A stretch of DNA of 64,000 nucleotides from Enterobacter sp. Bisph1 (lineage in GTDB: Bacteria; Pseudomonadota; Gammaproteobacteria; Enterobacterales; Enterobacteriaceae), in the NCBI RefSeq assembly GCF_000814905.1, contig NZ_JXAG01000032.1, forward strand, positions 62,001-126,000, read 5' to 3'. Every line of letters begins with the position of its first letter. Position 1 is the first letter of the stretch. Shown here in pieces: positions 21,217-29,803 of this stretch. The notes below the pieces were generated by a model. That model was given only the letters and a program-made list of their open reading frames with translations. It was not told the DNA's origin and made no database searches. A program made the translations under genes and the position numbers.

Positions 21217-21402
21217 ATGTTCACTAAAGGCTCTTTGATTCGCGGCTGGTTTATCGGTGCCACCATTTTCACCTGCTTTACCTTCAGCGATTATCTCAGC
21301 GCTCACTATTTTCACGACTCCAAAATCCCGTGGCTCATCGGTGTGATTGCCGCTTTCGCCATTAGTTTTGGCGCAGGCAGTGCATTAAAGCAATTACGCT
21401 AA
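21217..21402 (+). CDS. Small two-helix membrane protein, unrecognised
   Basis: A 61-residue frame begins at ATG 21217 (an in-frame TTG lies two codons upstream). It contains two hydrophobic segments, about residues 9-30 (WFIGATIFTCFTF) and 38-57 (WLIGVIAAFAISFGAGSA), separated by a short polar loop, with a basic end KQLR. It lies alone in the ydbH-ldhA gap, divergent from ydbH. Codon usage and the clean helices support a real gene, but the ribosome site is weak. I do not know a named family for it. Confidence 0.6.
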   Translation: MFTKGSLIRGWFIGATIFTCFTFSDYLSAHYFHDSKIPWLIGVIAAFAISFGAGSALKQLR

Positions 21403-21532
21403 CACTCGTCCAATAGGGGATATACTGGATCCATACGCCTGCGCTGGTCTGGCACCATCAATTAAAGTTGAACGTTTACATCATATTTTTGATGCGTGAT
21501 AATGTGGGCAGAAAACCATTGGAGAAAGTCTT

Positions 21533-22522
21533 ATGAAACTCGCGATATACAGCACAAAGCAATACGATAAAAAGTATTTGCAGCAGGTAAACGAGAAATA
21601 TGGCTACGATCTTGAATTTTTCGACTTTCTGTTAACGGAAAAAACGGCCAAAACCGCCAACGGCTGCGAAGGCGTCTGTATTTTTGTTAACGACGATGGC
21701 AGCCGCCCGGTGCTGGAAGAGTTAAAAAAGCACGGGGTGAAATGGATCGCGCTGCGCTGCGCCGGGTTTAATAACGTCGATCTCGAGGCGGCAAAAGAGT
21801 TAGGTTTGCAGGTTGTGCGCGTCCCTGCCTACTCGCCTGAAGCGGTAGCAGAGCATGCCATTGGTATGATGATGACCCTTAACCGCCGTATCCACCGCGC
21901 TTATCAGCGTACCCGCGATGCAAACTTTTCGCTGGAAGGACTAACGGGTTTTACCATGTACGGTAAAACGGCGGGCGTTATCGGTACCGGCAAAATCGGT
22001 ATTGCCGCCCTGCGTATTCTAAAAGGTTTTGGTATGCGCCTGCTGGCGTTCGATCCCTATCCGTCAGCGGCGGCCCTTGAACTGGGCGTCGAGTATGTCG
22101 ATTTAGCGACGCTGTTTTCTCAGGCGGATGTTATCTCTCTCCACTGCCCGTTGACGCCGGAAAACTTCCATCTGCTGGATCGTAACGCTTTTTTGCAAAT
22201 GAAAGATGGCGTGATGATCATTAACACCAGCCGCGGCGGATTAGTCGATTCGCAAGCCGCAATCGAGGCGCTAAAGACCCAAAAAATCGGCGCGCTCGGG
22301 ATGGATGTTTATGAGAATGAGCGTGATTTGTTCTTTGAAGATAAATCTAACGATGTTATTCAGGACGATGTGTTCCGTCGTTTATCGGCCTGCCACAACG
22401 TGCTGTTTACCGGTCACCAGGCGTTTCTGACGGCCGAAGCGTTGATCAGTATTTCTGAAACGACGCTGGAAAATCTGCGTCAATTACGCGACGGCGAGAA
22501 CTGCCCGAACGTGCTGGCCTGA
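21533..22522 (+). CDS. ldhA: Fermentative D-lactate dehydrogenase
   Basis: The 329-residue D-2-hydroxyacid dehydrogenase matches E. coli LdhA over its length. The NAD-binding loop is GVIGTGKIGIAALRI (about residues 148-162). The catalytic Arg lies in NTSRGGLVDS, the Glu in MDVYENERDLFFED and the His in TGHQAFLT. It reduces pyruvate to D-lactate with NADH during anaerobic or acidic growth. A ggagaaagtctt site precedes the ATG. An inverted repeat at 22530-22553 may end transcription before hslJ. Confidence 0.97.
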   Translation: MKLAIYSTKQYDKKYLQQVNEKYGYDLEFFDFLLTEKTAKTANGCEGVCIFVNDDGSRPVLEELKKHGVKWIALRCAGFNNVDLEAAKELGLQVVRVPAYSPEAVAEHAIGMMMTLNRRIHRAYQRTRDANFSLEGLTGFTMYGKTAGVIGTGKIGIAALRILKGFGMRLLAFDPYPSAAALELGVEYVDLATLFSQADVISLHCPLTPENFHLLDRNAFLQMKDGVMIINTSRGGLVDSQAAIEALKTQKIGALGMDVYENERDLFFEDKSNDVIQDDVFRRLSACHNVLFTGHQAFLTAEALISISETTLENLRQLRDGENCPNVLA

Positions 22523-22529
22523 CGCGAAA

Positions 22530-22557
22530 GGTTCCTCAGGGGAATGAGGAACCCTTT
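22530..22557 (+). terminator. Probable terminator or attenuator after ldhA
   Basis: The stem GGTTCCTCA / TGAGGAACC (nine pairs) lies eight bases past the ldhA stop. The following T tract is short (CCCTTTC), so termination may be partial. Confidence 0.5.
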
Positions 22558-22632
22558 CGGATTCACTCCGATGACGCCCGGGCGCAGTATGTTAATATTC
22601 CCCAACTTATGGATAAGCCCTTAGAGGATGAG

Positions 22633-23055
22633 ATGAAAAAACTAATGACTTTGCTTGCCTTGAGCGTAGCGTTATCTGGCTGCGTCAGTTCACGCACCGA
22701 TACCCTTAAACCACAGCAGCTTGTGGATCAGCGTTTTGTGCTGACCACCGTTAATGGCCAGGCCGTTCATACGACAACCGGCGCGCCAGAGATAAGTTTT
22801 GATAAAGACCTGCGCGTTGCGGGCAAAATGTGTAACCGCTTTATGGGCCAGGGAAAACTCTCTGATGGCACATTAACCGTGAAACACATGGGTATGACGA
22901 TGATGATGTGCGTTGAGCCGCAGCTTAACGAACTGGATCACACCATCAATACCATGCTCACTGATGGCGCGCAGATCGATCTCACTGGCGATCAGCTGAC
23001 GCTGGCGACTTCATCGCAGACCCTGATTTATACGCGCGCAGCGAAAGCTCAGTAA
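22633..23055 (+). CDS. hslJ: Heat-inducible META-domain lipoprotein HslJ
   Basis: The 140-residue protein has a lipoprotein signal peptide (lipobox LSGC, Cys17) and a META domain containing MCNRFMGQGKLSDGTL and MTMMMCVEPQLNELD. This matches E. coli HslJ, an outer-membrane lipoprotein induced by heat and linked to novobiocin resistance. The ATG at 22633 follows ttagaggatgag and restores the E. coli length; the frame opens eight codons upstream. Its last seven bases overlap the end of ydbJ on the other strand. Confidence 0.94.
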   Translation: MKKLMTLLALSVALSGCVSSRTDTLKPQQLVDQRFVLTTVNGQAVHTTTGAPEISFDKDLRVAGKMCNRFMGQGKLSDGTLTVKHMGMTMMMCVEPQLNELDHTINTMLTDGAQIDLTGDQLTLATSSQTLIYTRAAKAQ

Positions 23056-23315
23056 CTGCCGCAGCTGCCGGTGGCAAGGGACTGCTCTGTGCAGCGCTTG
23101 CCATTGGGCAGCGCACACATTCCTGTCATCGACCCATCCAGCTGTCGCGCTACCGATAACGAACCACCAATCATTGCGCAGTTCGCCTGCCCGCCGCTAG
23201 ACATGGCGGCTTTTAGTCCCGGCGCTACGTGCGCGGCGGTCGCCTGCTGTACGGGTTCATTGCTGCATGCCGATAAAAATAACGCGGCACACCCGATAAA
23301 AAATGCTGAGCGCAT
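23049..23315 (-). CDS. ydbJ: DUF333 lipoprotein YdbJ
   Basis: The 88-residue protein has a lipobox LSAC (Cys16) and a DUF333 module (ANCAMIGGSLSVARQLDGSMTGMCALPNGKRC), as in E. coli YdbJ, also 88 residues. The ATG at 23315 is chosen for a normal signal peptide; the frame extends 18 codons further without support. Function is unknown. It converges with hslJ and overlaps it by seven bases, as a conserved neighbour pair. Confidence 0.9.
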   Translation of the reverse strand: MRSAFFIGCAALFLSACSNEPVQQATAAHVAPGLKAAMSSGGQANCAMIGGSLSVARQLDGSMTGMCALPNGKRCTEQSLATGSCGSY

Positions 23316-23645
23316 TGCTCTCCCCCTGCCCTGTGTCCTCAGGATAATATTGCGAAACCCAAGCATCATAGGCAGACCAGCACAATCCGTCGAGAGCTGA
23401 AAAGCAACTTTATCGCCCTCTGAAACAATTTTTTGCGCTTTTGTTGAGCGGTGCTCTGGTTTGTGTCCCGTATCTTATCTTTACACCGCTTCGCTGAGCT
23501 CTAAATCGCCATTCATTGATTCCCGTTATACCGCAGGACACAAAAGCGAAAATTGGCCGCGCGGCGGTTTGCTAAAATAGAAAGATAACGATAGGGCTTG
23601 TCGCCGTTTACCAGGCCTCTACTTTTGAGTAATGAGAGCACCCAT
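23316..23645. other. ydbJ-nifJ divergent intergenic region
   Basis: This 330-base non-coding stretch carries the promoters of ydbJ and nifJ. A plausible -10 box TAAAAT is at 23573-23578 ahead of nifJ. I searched for the small RNA MicC, which in E. coli lies upstream of nifJ beside ompN, and saw neither its conserved 5' end nor its terminator. ompN is also absent. Confidence 0.5.
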
Positions 23646-26600
23646 ATGATTACTATTGACGGTAATGGCGCGGTCGCGTCAGTCGCTTTCCGCACCAGTG
23701 AAGTTATCGCCATCTACCCAATAACGCCCAGTTCAACCATGGCTGAACAGGCTGACGCGTGGGCCGGAAACGGGCTGAAAAACGTCTGGGGTGATACGCC
23801 CCGCGTTGTTGAGATGCAGTCGGAAGCCGGCGCGATTGCCGCCGTGCACGGTGCATTACAGACCGGTGCGCTTTCCACCTCTTTTACGTCATCGCAGGGC
23901 TTGCTGCTGATGATCCCAACGCTTTACAAACTGGCCGGGCAACTGACGCCGTTTGTTCTGCACGTTGCCGCACGCACCGTGGCAACCCACGCGCTCTCTA
24001 TTTTTGGCGATCACTCCGATGTGATGGCCGTTCGCCAGACCGGCTGCGCAATGCTGGCGGCGGGAAGCGTGCAGGAAGCGCAGGATTTCGCCCTTATCTC
24101 GCATATCGCGACCCTGAAAAGCCGCGTGCCGTTTATTCATTTCTTTGATGGTTTTCGCACCTCCCATGAAATTAACAAAATCATGCCGCTGTCGGACGAC
24201 ACTATCCGAAACCTGCTGCCGCAGCATGAAATTGACGAGCACCGCGCCCGCGCATTGAACCCGGAACATCCTGTTATCCGTGGCACTTCGGCAAATCCCG
24301 ATACCTATTTCCAGTCCCGTGAAGCCACCAACCCATGGTACAACGCGGTATATGCGCACGTTGAGCAGGCGATGAAGGATTTCGCCGACGCCACCGGTCG
24401 CAGTTACCAGCCGTTTGAATATTACGGACATCCGCAGGCCGAACGCGTAATCATCCTGATGGGTTCGGCGATCGGCACCTGTGAAGAAGTGGTAGATGAG
24501 TTGCTCACGCGCGGTGAAAAAGTCGGCGTGCTGAAGGTGCGCCTCTATCGTCCGTTCAGCGCTGCGCATCTGTTGTCGGCGCTGCCACAAAGCGCGAAAA
24601 CCGTGGCGGTGTTGGATCGTACCAAAGAGCCCGGTGCCCATGCCGAACCTCTTTATCTGGATGTGATGACGGCGCTGGCGGAAGCGTTTAACCAGGGCGA
24701 GCGCGATAGATTACCGCGCGTAATAGGCGGTCGCTACGGTCTCTCTTCAAAAGAGTTTGGTCCTGAATGTGTACTGGCCATCTTTAACGAATTGCGCGAG
24801 GCGAAACCGAAACCGCGCTTTACCGTCGGCATTTATGATGATGTGACCAATCTTTCTCTGCCGCTGCCGGAAAATACCCTGCCGTCCCATGCGAAACTGG
24901 AAGCCCTGTTCTATGGGCTGGGCAGCGACGGCAGCGTGTCGGCCACCAAAAACAATATTAAAATTATCGGTAACTCGACGCCGTGGTATGCGCAGGGTTA
25001 TTTCGTCTATGACTCGAAAAAAGCCGGGGGTTTGACGGTTTCGCATCTGCGGGTGAGCGAAAAACCAATCAACTCCGCTTATCTGGTGTCACAGGCGGAT
25101 TTTGTTGGCTGCCACCAACTGCAATTTATCGACAAATACCAAATGGCTGAACGCCTGAAACCGGGCGGTATCTTCCTGCTTAACACCCCTTATGGCGCGG
25201 AGGAAGTCTGGTCACGTCTGCCGCAGGAAGTGCAGGCGGTACTGAATCAGAAAAAAGCGCGTTTCTATGTTATCAACGCGGCAAAAATCGCTCGCGAATG
25301 CGGGCTGGCGGCGCGTATTAATACCGTTATGCAGATGGCGTTCTTCCATCTGACCAGTGTCCTGCCGGGCGACAGCGCGCTGATTGAACTGCAGGGCGCT
25401 ATCGCCAAAAGCTACAGCAGTAAAGGCCAGGAACTGGTGGAACGTAACTGGCAGGCGCTGGCAATGGCCCGCGAATCGCTGTTTAACGTGCCGCTGGAAG
25501 CGGTCGACCCGCACAGCGCCCACCGGCCGCCGGTGGTGTCCGATTCCGCACCGGATTTTGTCAAAACCGTTACCGCAGCCATGCTGGCCGGGCTGGGCGA
25601 TGCATTACCTGTTTCTGCGCTACCGCCGGACGGCACATGGCCCGTTGGTACAACGCGCTGGGAGAAGCGCAATATCGCTGAAGAGATCCCGATCTGGAAA
25701 GAGGAACTCTGTACCCAGTGTAACCACTGCGTCGCCGCCTGCCCGCACTCGGCTATTCGCGCGAAAGTGGTTTCGCCAGAAGCCCTGGCAAACGCCCCCG
25801 CCGGCCTGCATTCGCTGGATGTCAAATCCCGCGATATGCGCGGGCAGAAGTATGTGCTGCAGGTCGCGCCGGAGGATTGCACCGGCTGCAATCTGTGCGT
25901 AGAAGTATGTCCGGCGAAAGACAGGCAGAATCCGGATATCAAGGCGATCAATATGAAGTCGCGCCTCGAACACGTTGAAGAGGAGAAAGTGAATTACGAC
26001 TTCTTCCTCGATCTACCGGAGATTGACCGCAGCAGCCTTGAGCGCATTGATATTCGCACCTCGCAGCTGATTTCCCCGCTGTTTGAATACTCTGGTGCCT
26101 GTTCCGGCTGCGGTGAAACGCCCTATATCAAACTGCTGACGCAACTGTATGGTGACCGGATGATGATCGCCAATGCCACCGGTTGTTCATCCATCTATGG
26201 CGGCAACCTGCCTTCAACGCCCTACACCACCGATGCCGCCGGGCGCGGCCCGGCATGGGCGAACTCGCTGTTTGAAGATAACGCCGAGTTCGGCCTTGGC
26301 TTCCGCTTAAGCGTCGATCAGCACCGCACGCGCGTGATGCGGCTGGTTGCTCAGTTTGCTGAACATATTCCGGCGGAATTAAACGCTGCATTACACGCTG
26401 AAGCGACGCCCGAAGCGCGTCGGGCCCAGGTTGCTGAATTACGCACAGCGCTGGCCGACGTCGCTGACGCGCAACAATTGCTAACGGATGCCGATGCGCT
26501 GGTGGAAAAATCGATCTGGCTGATTGGTGGCGACGGCTGGGCTTATGACATCGGCTTTGGTGGCCTCGATCATGTCCTGAGCCTGACAGAGAACGTCAAT

Positions 26601-27170
26601 ATTCTGGTGCTTGACACCCAGTGTTATTCCAATACCGGCGGCCAGGCTTCAAAAGCGACGCCGCTGGGCGCGGTGACCAAGTTTGGCGAGCACGGTAAAC
26701 GCAAAGCGCGTAAAGATCTCGGCGTCAGTATGATGATGTACGGGCATGTTTATGTGGCGCAGATTTCCCTCGGCGCGCAGCTTAATCAGACGGTGAAAGC
26801 CATTCAGGAAGCGGAAGCTTATCCCGGTCCTTCGTTGATTATTGCTTACAGCCCCTGCGAAGAGCACGGCTACGATCTGGCTCTGAGCCACGATCAGATG
26901 CGTCAGCTCACCGCCACCGGTTTCTGGCCGCTGTACCGCTACGATCCCCGTCGTGAAGCGGAAGGTAAAATCCCGCTGGCGCTGGATTCCCGCCCGCCGT
27001 CAGATGCGCTGGCGGAAACCTTGCTCAATGAGCAGCGCTTCCGTCGCCTGAACGCTCAGCAGCCGGAGGTCGCCGAACAGTTATGGAAAGACGCCGCGGC
27101 CGACCTGCAAAAACGCTACGATTTTCTGGCGCAGCTGGCCGGTAAAACCGATAAAAGCGCAGCGGAGTAA
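23646..27170 (+). CDS. nifJ: Pyruvate:flavodoxin/ferredoxin oxidoreductase
   Basis: The 1174-residue protein is collinear with E. coli YdbK (NifJ). The N-terminal PFOR domain starts MITIDGNGAVASVAFR. Then come the domain-II and gamma domains, two 4Fe-4S ferredoxin motifs (CTQCNHCVAACPH and CTGCNLCVEVCP, about residues 695-760), and a C-terminal thiamine-diphosphate domain (GDGWAYDIGFGG, DTQCYSNTGGQ) with the proximal-cluster CSGCGETPY. It converts pyruvate and CoA to acetyl-CoA and CO2, reducing flavodoxin. In E. coli it is induced by oxidative stress. The ATG at 23646 matches E. coli; the frame extends 16 codons upstream. A strong terminator follows. Confidence 0.96.
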   Translation: MITIDGNGAVASVAFRTSEVIAIYPITPSSTMAEQADAWAGNGLKNVWGDTPRVVEMQSEAGAIAAVHGALQTGALSTSFTSSQGLLLMIPTLYKLAGQLTPFVLHVAARTVATHALSIFGDHSDVMAVRQTGCAMLAAGSVQEAQDFALISHIATLKSRVPFIHFFDGFRTSHEINKIMPLSDDTIRNLLPQHEIDEHRARALNPEHPVIRGTSANPDTYFQSREATNPWYNAVYAHVEQAMKDFADATGRSYQPFEYYGHPQAERVIILMGSAIGTCEEVVDELLTRGEKVGVLKVRLYRPFSAAHLLSALPQSAKTVAVLDRTKEPGAHAEPLYLDVMTALAEAFNQGERDRLPRVIGGRYGLSSKEFGPECVLAIFNELREAKPKPRFTVGIYDDVTNLSLPLPENTLPSHAKLEALFYGLGSDGSVSATKNNIKIIGNSTPWYAQGYFVYDSKKAGGLTVSHLRVSEKPINSAYLVSQADFVGCHQLQFIDKYQMAERLKPGGIFLLNTPYGAEEVWSRLPQEVQAVLNQKKARFYVINAAKIARECGLAARINTVMQMAFFHLTSVLPGDSALIELQGAIAKSYSSKGQELVERNWQALAMARESLFNVPLEAVDPHSAHRPPVVSDSAPDFVKTVTAAMLAGLGDALPVSALPPDGTWPVGTTRWEKRNIAEEIPIWKEELCTQCNHCVAACPHSAIRAKVVSPEALANAPAGLHSLDVKSRDMRGQKYVLQVAPEDCTGCNLCVEVCPAKDRQNPDIKAINMKSRLEHVEEEKVNYDFFLDLPEIDRSSLERIDIRTSQLISPLFEYSGACSGCGETPYIKLLTQLYGDRMMIANATGCSSIYGGNLPSTPYTTDAAGRGPAWANSLFEDNAEFGLGFRLSVDQHRTRVMRLVAQFAEHIPAELNAALHAEATPEARRAQVAELRTALADVADAQQLLTDADALVEKSIWLIGGDGWAYDIGFGGLDHVLSLTENVNILVLDTQCYSNTGGQASKATPLGAVTKFGEHGKRKARKDLGVSMMMYGHVYVAQISLGAQLNQTVKAIQEAEAYPGPSLIIAYSPCEEHGYDLALSHDQMRQLTATGFWPLYRYDPRREAEGKIPLALDSRPPSDALAETLLNEQRFRRLNAQQPEVAEQLWKDAAADLQKRYDFLAQLAGKTDKSAAE

Positions 27171-27185
27171 ATTCTCTACGATAAA

Positions 27186-27215
27186 AGCCACCGATAACTG
27201 TCGGTGGCTTTTTTA
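27186..27215 (+). terminator. Rho-independent terminator after nifJ
   Basis: A perfect eight-pair stem GCCACCGA / TCGGTGGC with loop TAACTG is followed by TTTTTTT, 16 bases past the nifJ stop. Confidence 0.92.
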
Positions 27216-27535
27216 TTGGCTGCATTTAACTGCCTGTACGCGCGACAGCCACAGCGGTGAATTTATCGTATTGAAGGTGTTTATTGCTGAGGAGCAACTT
27301 GAGGCGGCCCGGTTGGCGTGATAAAAGCCTGCCTCCAACGCAAAGCATTGCGACAATCCAGCCCTGATAGCGTATGTCTGTCAGCGTTGCCGTAACAGCT
27401 GGCGCTAAAAAAACTGAATTGAGCCTTTTTCTTGCCACCATTTTCAGCAGTTGTGGCTTTGATTTTCAGGCAAAAACGCTCGGGTGGTTCGTTTTTTTAA
27501 AAGTTGTAATATTCACCATTTACGGTTGAGAGCAG
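27216..27535. other. Unassigned stretch between nifJ and the phytase gene
   Basis: These 320 bases mark the start of the accessory region that ends at ttcA. They hold short open frames on both strands, such as a minus-strand frame at 27226-27441, but none has a convincing ribosome site, domain or codon pattern. The region turns AT-rich near 27480. I see no gene here. Confidence 0.4.
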
Positions 27536-28849
27536 TCAATTTCCCAAAAAAGATGCTGAATCTATTAATGTGCATTCTGGTATACGGACCGCCTCAATGT
27601 GTTTGGAAAAACTTTTTAATGAACACATCCCCTGCATATTTTTCTCTTCACATGCCCTCATCTCAACATCAACTTTTGCTGGATGATTATTTAGAGTAAT
27701 ATCCTTCATATCCTTAAGCGTTTGATAAACAAAAGAAGCACGAACCCAATAAGTATTATCGCTAGCCCTTTTCCATCTTTCAAAAACAAGTTCCCCGCCA
27801 GGAGGGGTATTATCTGGTTGGCCCGGGAGAGACCAGTTAAGATCTAATGCCCCACTGATATTGGCAAGATTAGTATCATGGCCCACTATAAACAATAGAG
27901 ATACGGGTAACTTCAGGTCGTATTTTTTTAATGTCGTACCCTCTGTCGCTAATGCATTATTAATTAAATCGAGTAGTGGCGTTGCCCTGATACGTGCAAC
28001 TTCCGGAGTTCGTTGTAAAAGGTCAAACTGTGCGTTATGTAAACTTAATAACTCTTTCCATTGTTTTTCTCGGCTAATACGCCCCCAACCTACCAGTGGC
28101 ATTCCCTGAGCCTCTTGCAAAAGAAAGATCTCAGTCAGCATTGATGAAAGACTCCAGTAACCAGGCAAAGATACGCTATAAGGCGTTACCTTCAGGTCAG
28201 AGTGTAAGACATTTTGTAATGTGCACCTCTCTGGGTTCCCTGCCTCCTTACATAACTTAGACTGTGAGAAATTTAACACATTTTCTAAAGCCTCAAACCC
28301 GGATTGAAAACGCTGGCTATACTGCTCAATACTTCCTCCGGCCTTTTCCAGAATAGCTTTTTTAACCGTCAATGTATTGAACGAACACTCCCCCATCCGA
28401 ACTGGATTAAACAGAGGGTCTTTTTTTGCTGCATCCTTTTGATAACGTATTTGTATTTGACATTCTGGTGCGAACCCGGCTACAAATGATTCTCCAGTTT
28501 TACGTGTTCTTTGATCTGTGTCAGCAATAATGGCAATCTGGTCTGCAGATGGACAAGTTTGGTTAGCTAGCAGACCTTTCTCCACCAGGCGAAAACGTTG
28601 AAACGCTCCCAATTTAGAAGTAAGCTCTCCACCTCGTGGGGTCAACCATCCGAGAGGAACATCCCATTTCGGCCACTGATAAGGCGTTATTTCCTGCATT
28701 AAAGGGGGGAGCTTTGTAGGTGCTCTTACTCCATGGCGACTTACTATCACTACCCGCTCAAGCTTCATTTCGTTTGATTCTTCAGCATATAATGAATTAG
28801 ATCCAAATATAAGAACAGGAAATAACAACCGAATAAACAACCCTTTCAT
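27536..28849 (-). CDS. appA: AppA-type histidine acid phosphatase/phytase
   Basis: The 437-residue periplasmic enzyme has a signal peptide (cleavage near residue 22, SLYA), the histidine-acid-phosphatase motif RHGVRAP (residues 38-44, nucleophile His39), the proton-donor HD at 324-325 (VGHDTNLAN) and further AppA-like segments (GWLTPRGGEL, PGQPDNTPPGGELVFERW). Several cysteines suit periplasmic disulfides. It should hydrolyse phytate and other phosphomonoesters at acid pH. The ATG at 28849 follows AAAGGAG; a longer frame to 28912 lacks a signal-peptide fit. It is visibly more AT-rich than its neighbours and sits alone in the ttcA-linked mobile region, so it was probably acquired. It has about nine extra residues past the usual AppA end. 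Confidence 0.93.
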   Translation of the reverse strand: MKGLFIRLLFPVLIFGSNSLYAEESNEMKLERVVIVSRHGVRAPTKLPPLMQEITPYQWPKWDVPLGWLTPRGGELTSKLGAFQRFRLVEKGLLANQTCPSADQIAIIADTDQRTRKTGESFVAGFAPECQIQIRYQKDAAKKDPLFNPVRMGECSFNTLTVKKAILEKAGGSIEQYSQRFQSGFEALENVLNFSQSKLCKEAGNPERCTLQNVLHSDLKVTPYSVSLPGYWSLSSMLTEIFLLQEAQGMPLVGWGRISREKQWKELLSLHNAQFDLLQRTPEVARIRATPLLDLINNALATEGTTLKKYDLKLPVSLLFIVGHDTNLANISGALDLNWSLPGQPDNTPPGGELVFERWKRASDNTYWVRASFVYQTLKDMKDITLNNHPAKVDVEMRACEEKNMQGMCSLKSFSKHIEAVRIPECTLIDSASFLGN

Positions 28850-29036
28850 TATCAGCACTCCTTTCTCATGAATGAAAAAATTAGTATCCCAAATAAAATA
28901 TTGTTTAGACATTACTGCCAGATAGAATTTATCTTACCCCTGTAATCACAACTATCCAACAGTTTAAATTATCATTAAGTTATAGTTTACCTGTGTCTCA
29001 AACTGTAACTTCTCATTTTCCCGGGACTAATTAGCG

Positions 29037-29053
29037 CTCAATTCCGAATTGAG
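29037..29053. repeat. Perfect 7+3+7 inverted repeat
   Basis: CTCAATTCCGAATTGAG lies in non-coding DNA between the phytase gene and the tail-fibre fragment. It has no T run on either side, so it is not an intrinsic terminator. It could be an operator or a leftover of the prophage; nothing decides between these. Confidence 0.3.
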
Positions 29054-29083
29054 TTATCGCGCACAAAAGTCCAGAATCGAGTG

Positions 29084-29308
29084 CTAATCACTGATGATGG
29101 CAAACTTTTTCATTGAGCTTAAATCATCGCATCTATCCAGCTCATCCTTCATCTCCCGCTGACGCTTATATATCTCATCATTTCTCGCCACCTGTGCCTG
29201 CGCCATTGCCGCTGCCAGTTCCTGTAGCTGTGCCATTGTCATCGATACGGCGTCATTTGACGCGTCACTCCAGCCTGATCCTGCCCCCCATAAAGTTGGA
29301 TAGTTCAT
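29084..29308 (-). pseudogene. Tail-fibre-assembly (DUF4376-like) fragment with an IS-derived start
   Basis: The 74-codon frame has two parts. Codons 12-74 read SDASNDAVSMTMAQLQ, then MAQAQVARNDEIYKRQREMK, which resembles the DUF4376 domain at the C-terminus of phage tail-fibre-assembly proteins. Codons 1-11 (MNYPTLWGAGS) are translated from the end of an insertion sequence whose terminal repeat begins at 29276. The real N-terminus has therefore been replaced by the IS edge. It is most likely a decayed prophage gene; whether the hybrid frame is translated is unknown. Confidence 0.55.
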
Positions 29309-29430
29309 ATTAAGCGGCCTTCAGTGCCTGGGTTCGGTACTCTACCGGACTCAGGCCTTTTAGCCTTAAGCTGATACATCCATGATTGTAATAGTGGATG
29401 TACTCGCATACCGCCTGTTTCAGCTCACCG
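29276..29430 (-). mobile_element. IS3-family insertion-sequence remnant (one end)
   Basis: On the minus strand the DNA encodes the C-terminus of an OrfB transposase: ELKQAVCEYIHYYNHGCISL, then LKGLSPVEYRTQALKAA with its TAA at 29310-29312. This is typical of IS3-family (IS150-like) elements. Just past it the sequence TGATCCTGCCCCCCATAAAG (29276 onward) has the form of an IS3-family terminal inverted repeat. The catalytic DDE region and the other end are missing; the transposase piece runs into integrase-like DNA at about 29440. The element is dead. Confidence 0.65.
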
Positions 29431-29443
29431 GGAATACGGATCG

Positions 29444-29754
29444 ATGGAACTACAAAAAGTACATTTTGTGTTCATGCCTAGCCCACGGAAAGGAGTCCAA
29501 AAGCCCATTACTCTGTATCATGTATCGGTGACAAGATTAACGCTGCTGTAAAACGTGCTGGTATTCGCCGCCGTAATCCGTACCATACGCGCCATACCTT
29601 TGCCTGATTGCTTTTACTGCCGGTGCAATCCGTCTTTCATAGCCCGCCCAAGAGGCATGAAAACGCACAGATGGTTTATGAAATTTACGGTGCATAGATA
29701 GAGGAAATGAACCAGGATCAGATCGGCATGCCGAATGACCGCCTGGTCCTGTGA
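29444..29754 (+). pseudogene. Degraded tyrosine integrase beside ttcA
   Basis: From 29530 one frame reads DKINAAVKRAGIRRRN, then PYHTRHTFA, then after two internal stops HENAQMVYEIYGA and IEEMNQDQIGM. PYHTRHTF holds the catalytic H-x-x-R box. HENAQMVYEIYG holds the catalytic tyrosine of phage integrases. A shifted frame supplies TAGA-PSFIA between them, so there are compensating frameshifts and two premature stops (after HTFA and at the YGA-stop position). Upstream codons from about 29444 are in yet another frame. It ends 49 bases before ttcA, as expected for an integrase next to its attachment site. Confidence 0.78.
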
Positions 29755-29803
29755 AGATGGTTTGCCTCTATGGTGCCACTAAAGCTTCCTGAGATACTAA
29801 ATA

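Noticed and set aside
23316-23645. Possible MicC small RNA upstream of nifJ
   Set aside because: Neither the conserved 5' sequence nor the GC-rich terminator of MicC is present, and ompN is absent.
23889-24641. 250-codon frame antisense to nifJ
   Set aside because: It mirrors the codon bias of nifJ, has no ribosome site and no known domain. The same holds for antisense frames in ttcA (29768-30604), ydbH and fabI (57656-58549).
27226-27441. 71-codon minus-strand frame after nifJ
   Set aside because: No ribosome site, no recognisable domain and a mixed composition; probably non-coding island DNA.
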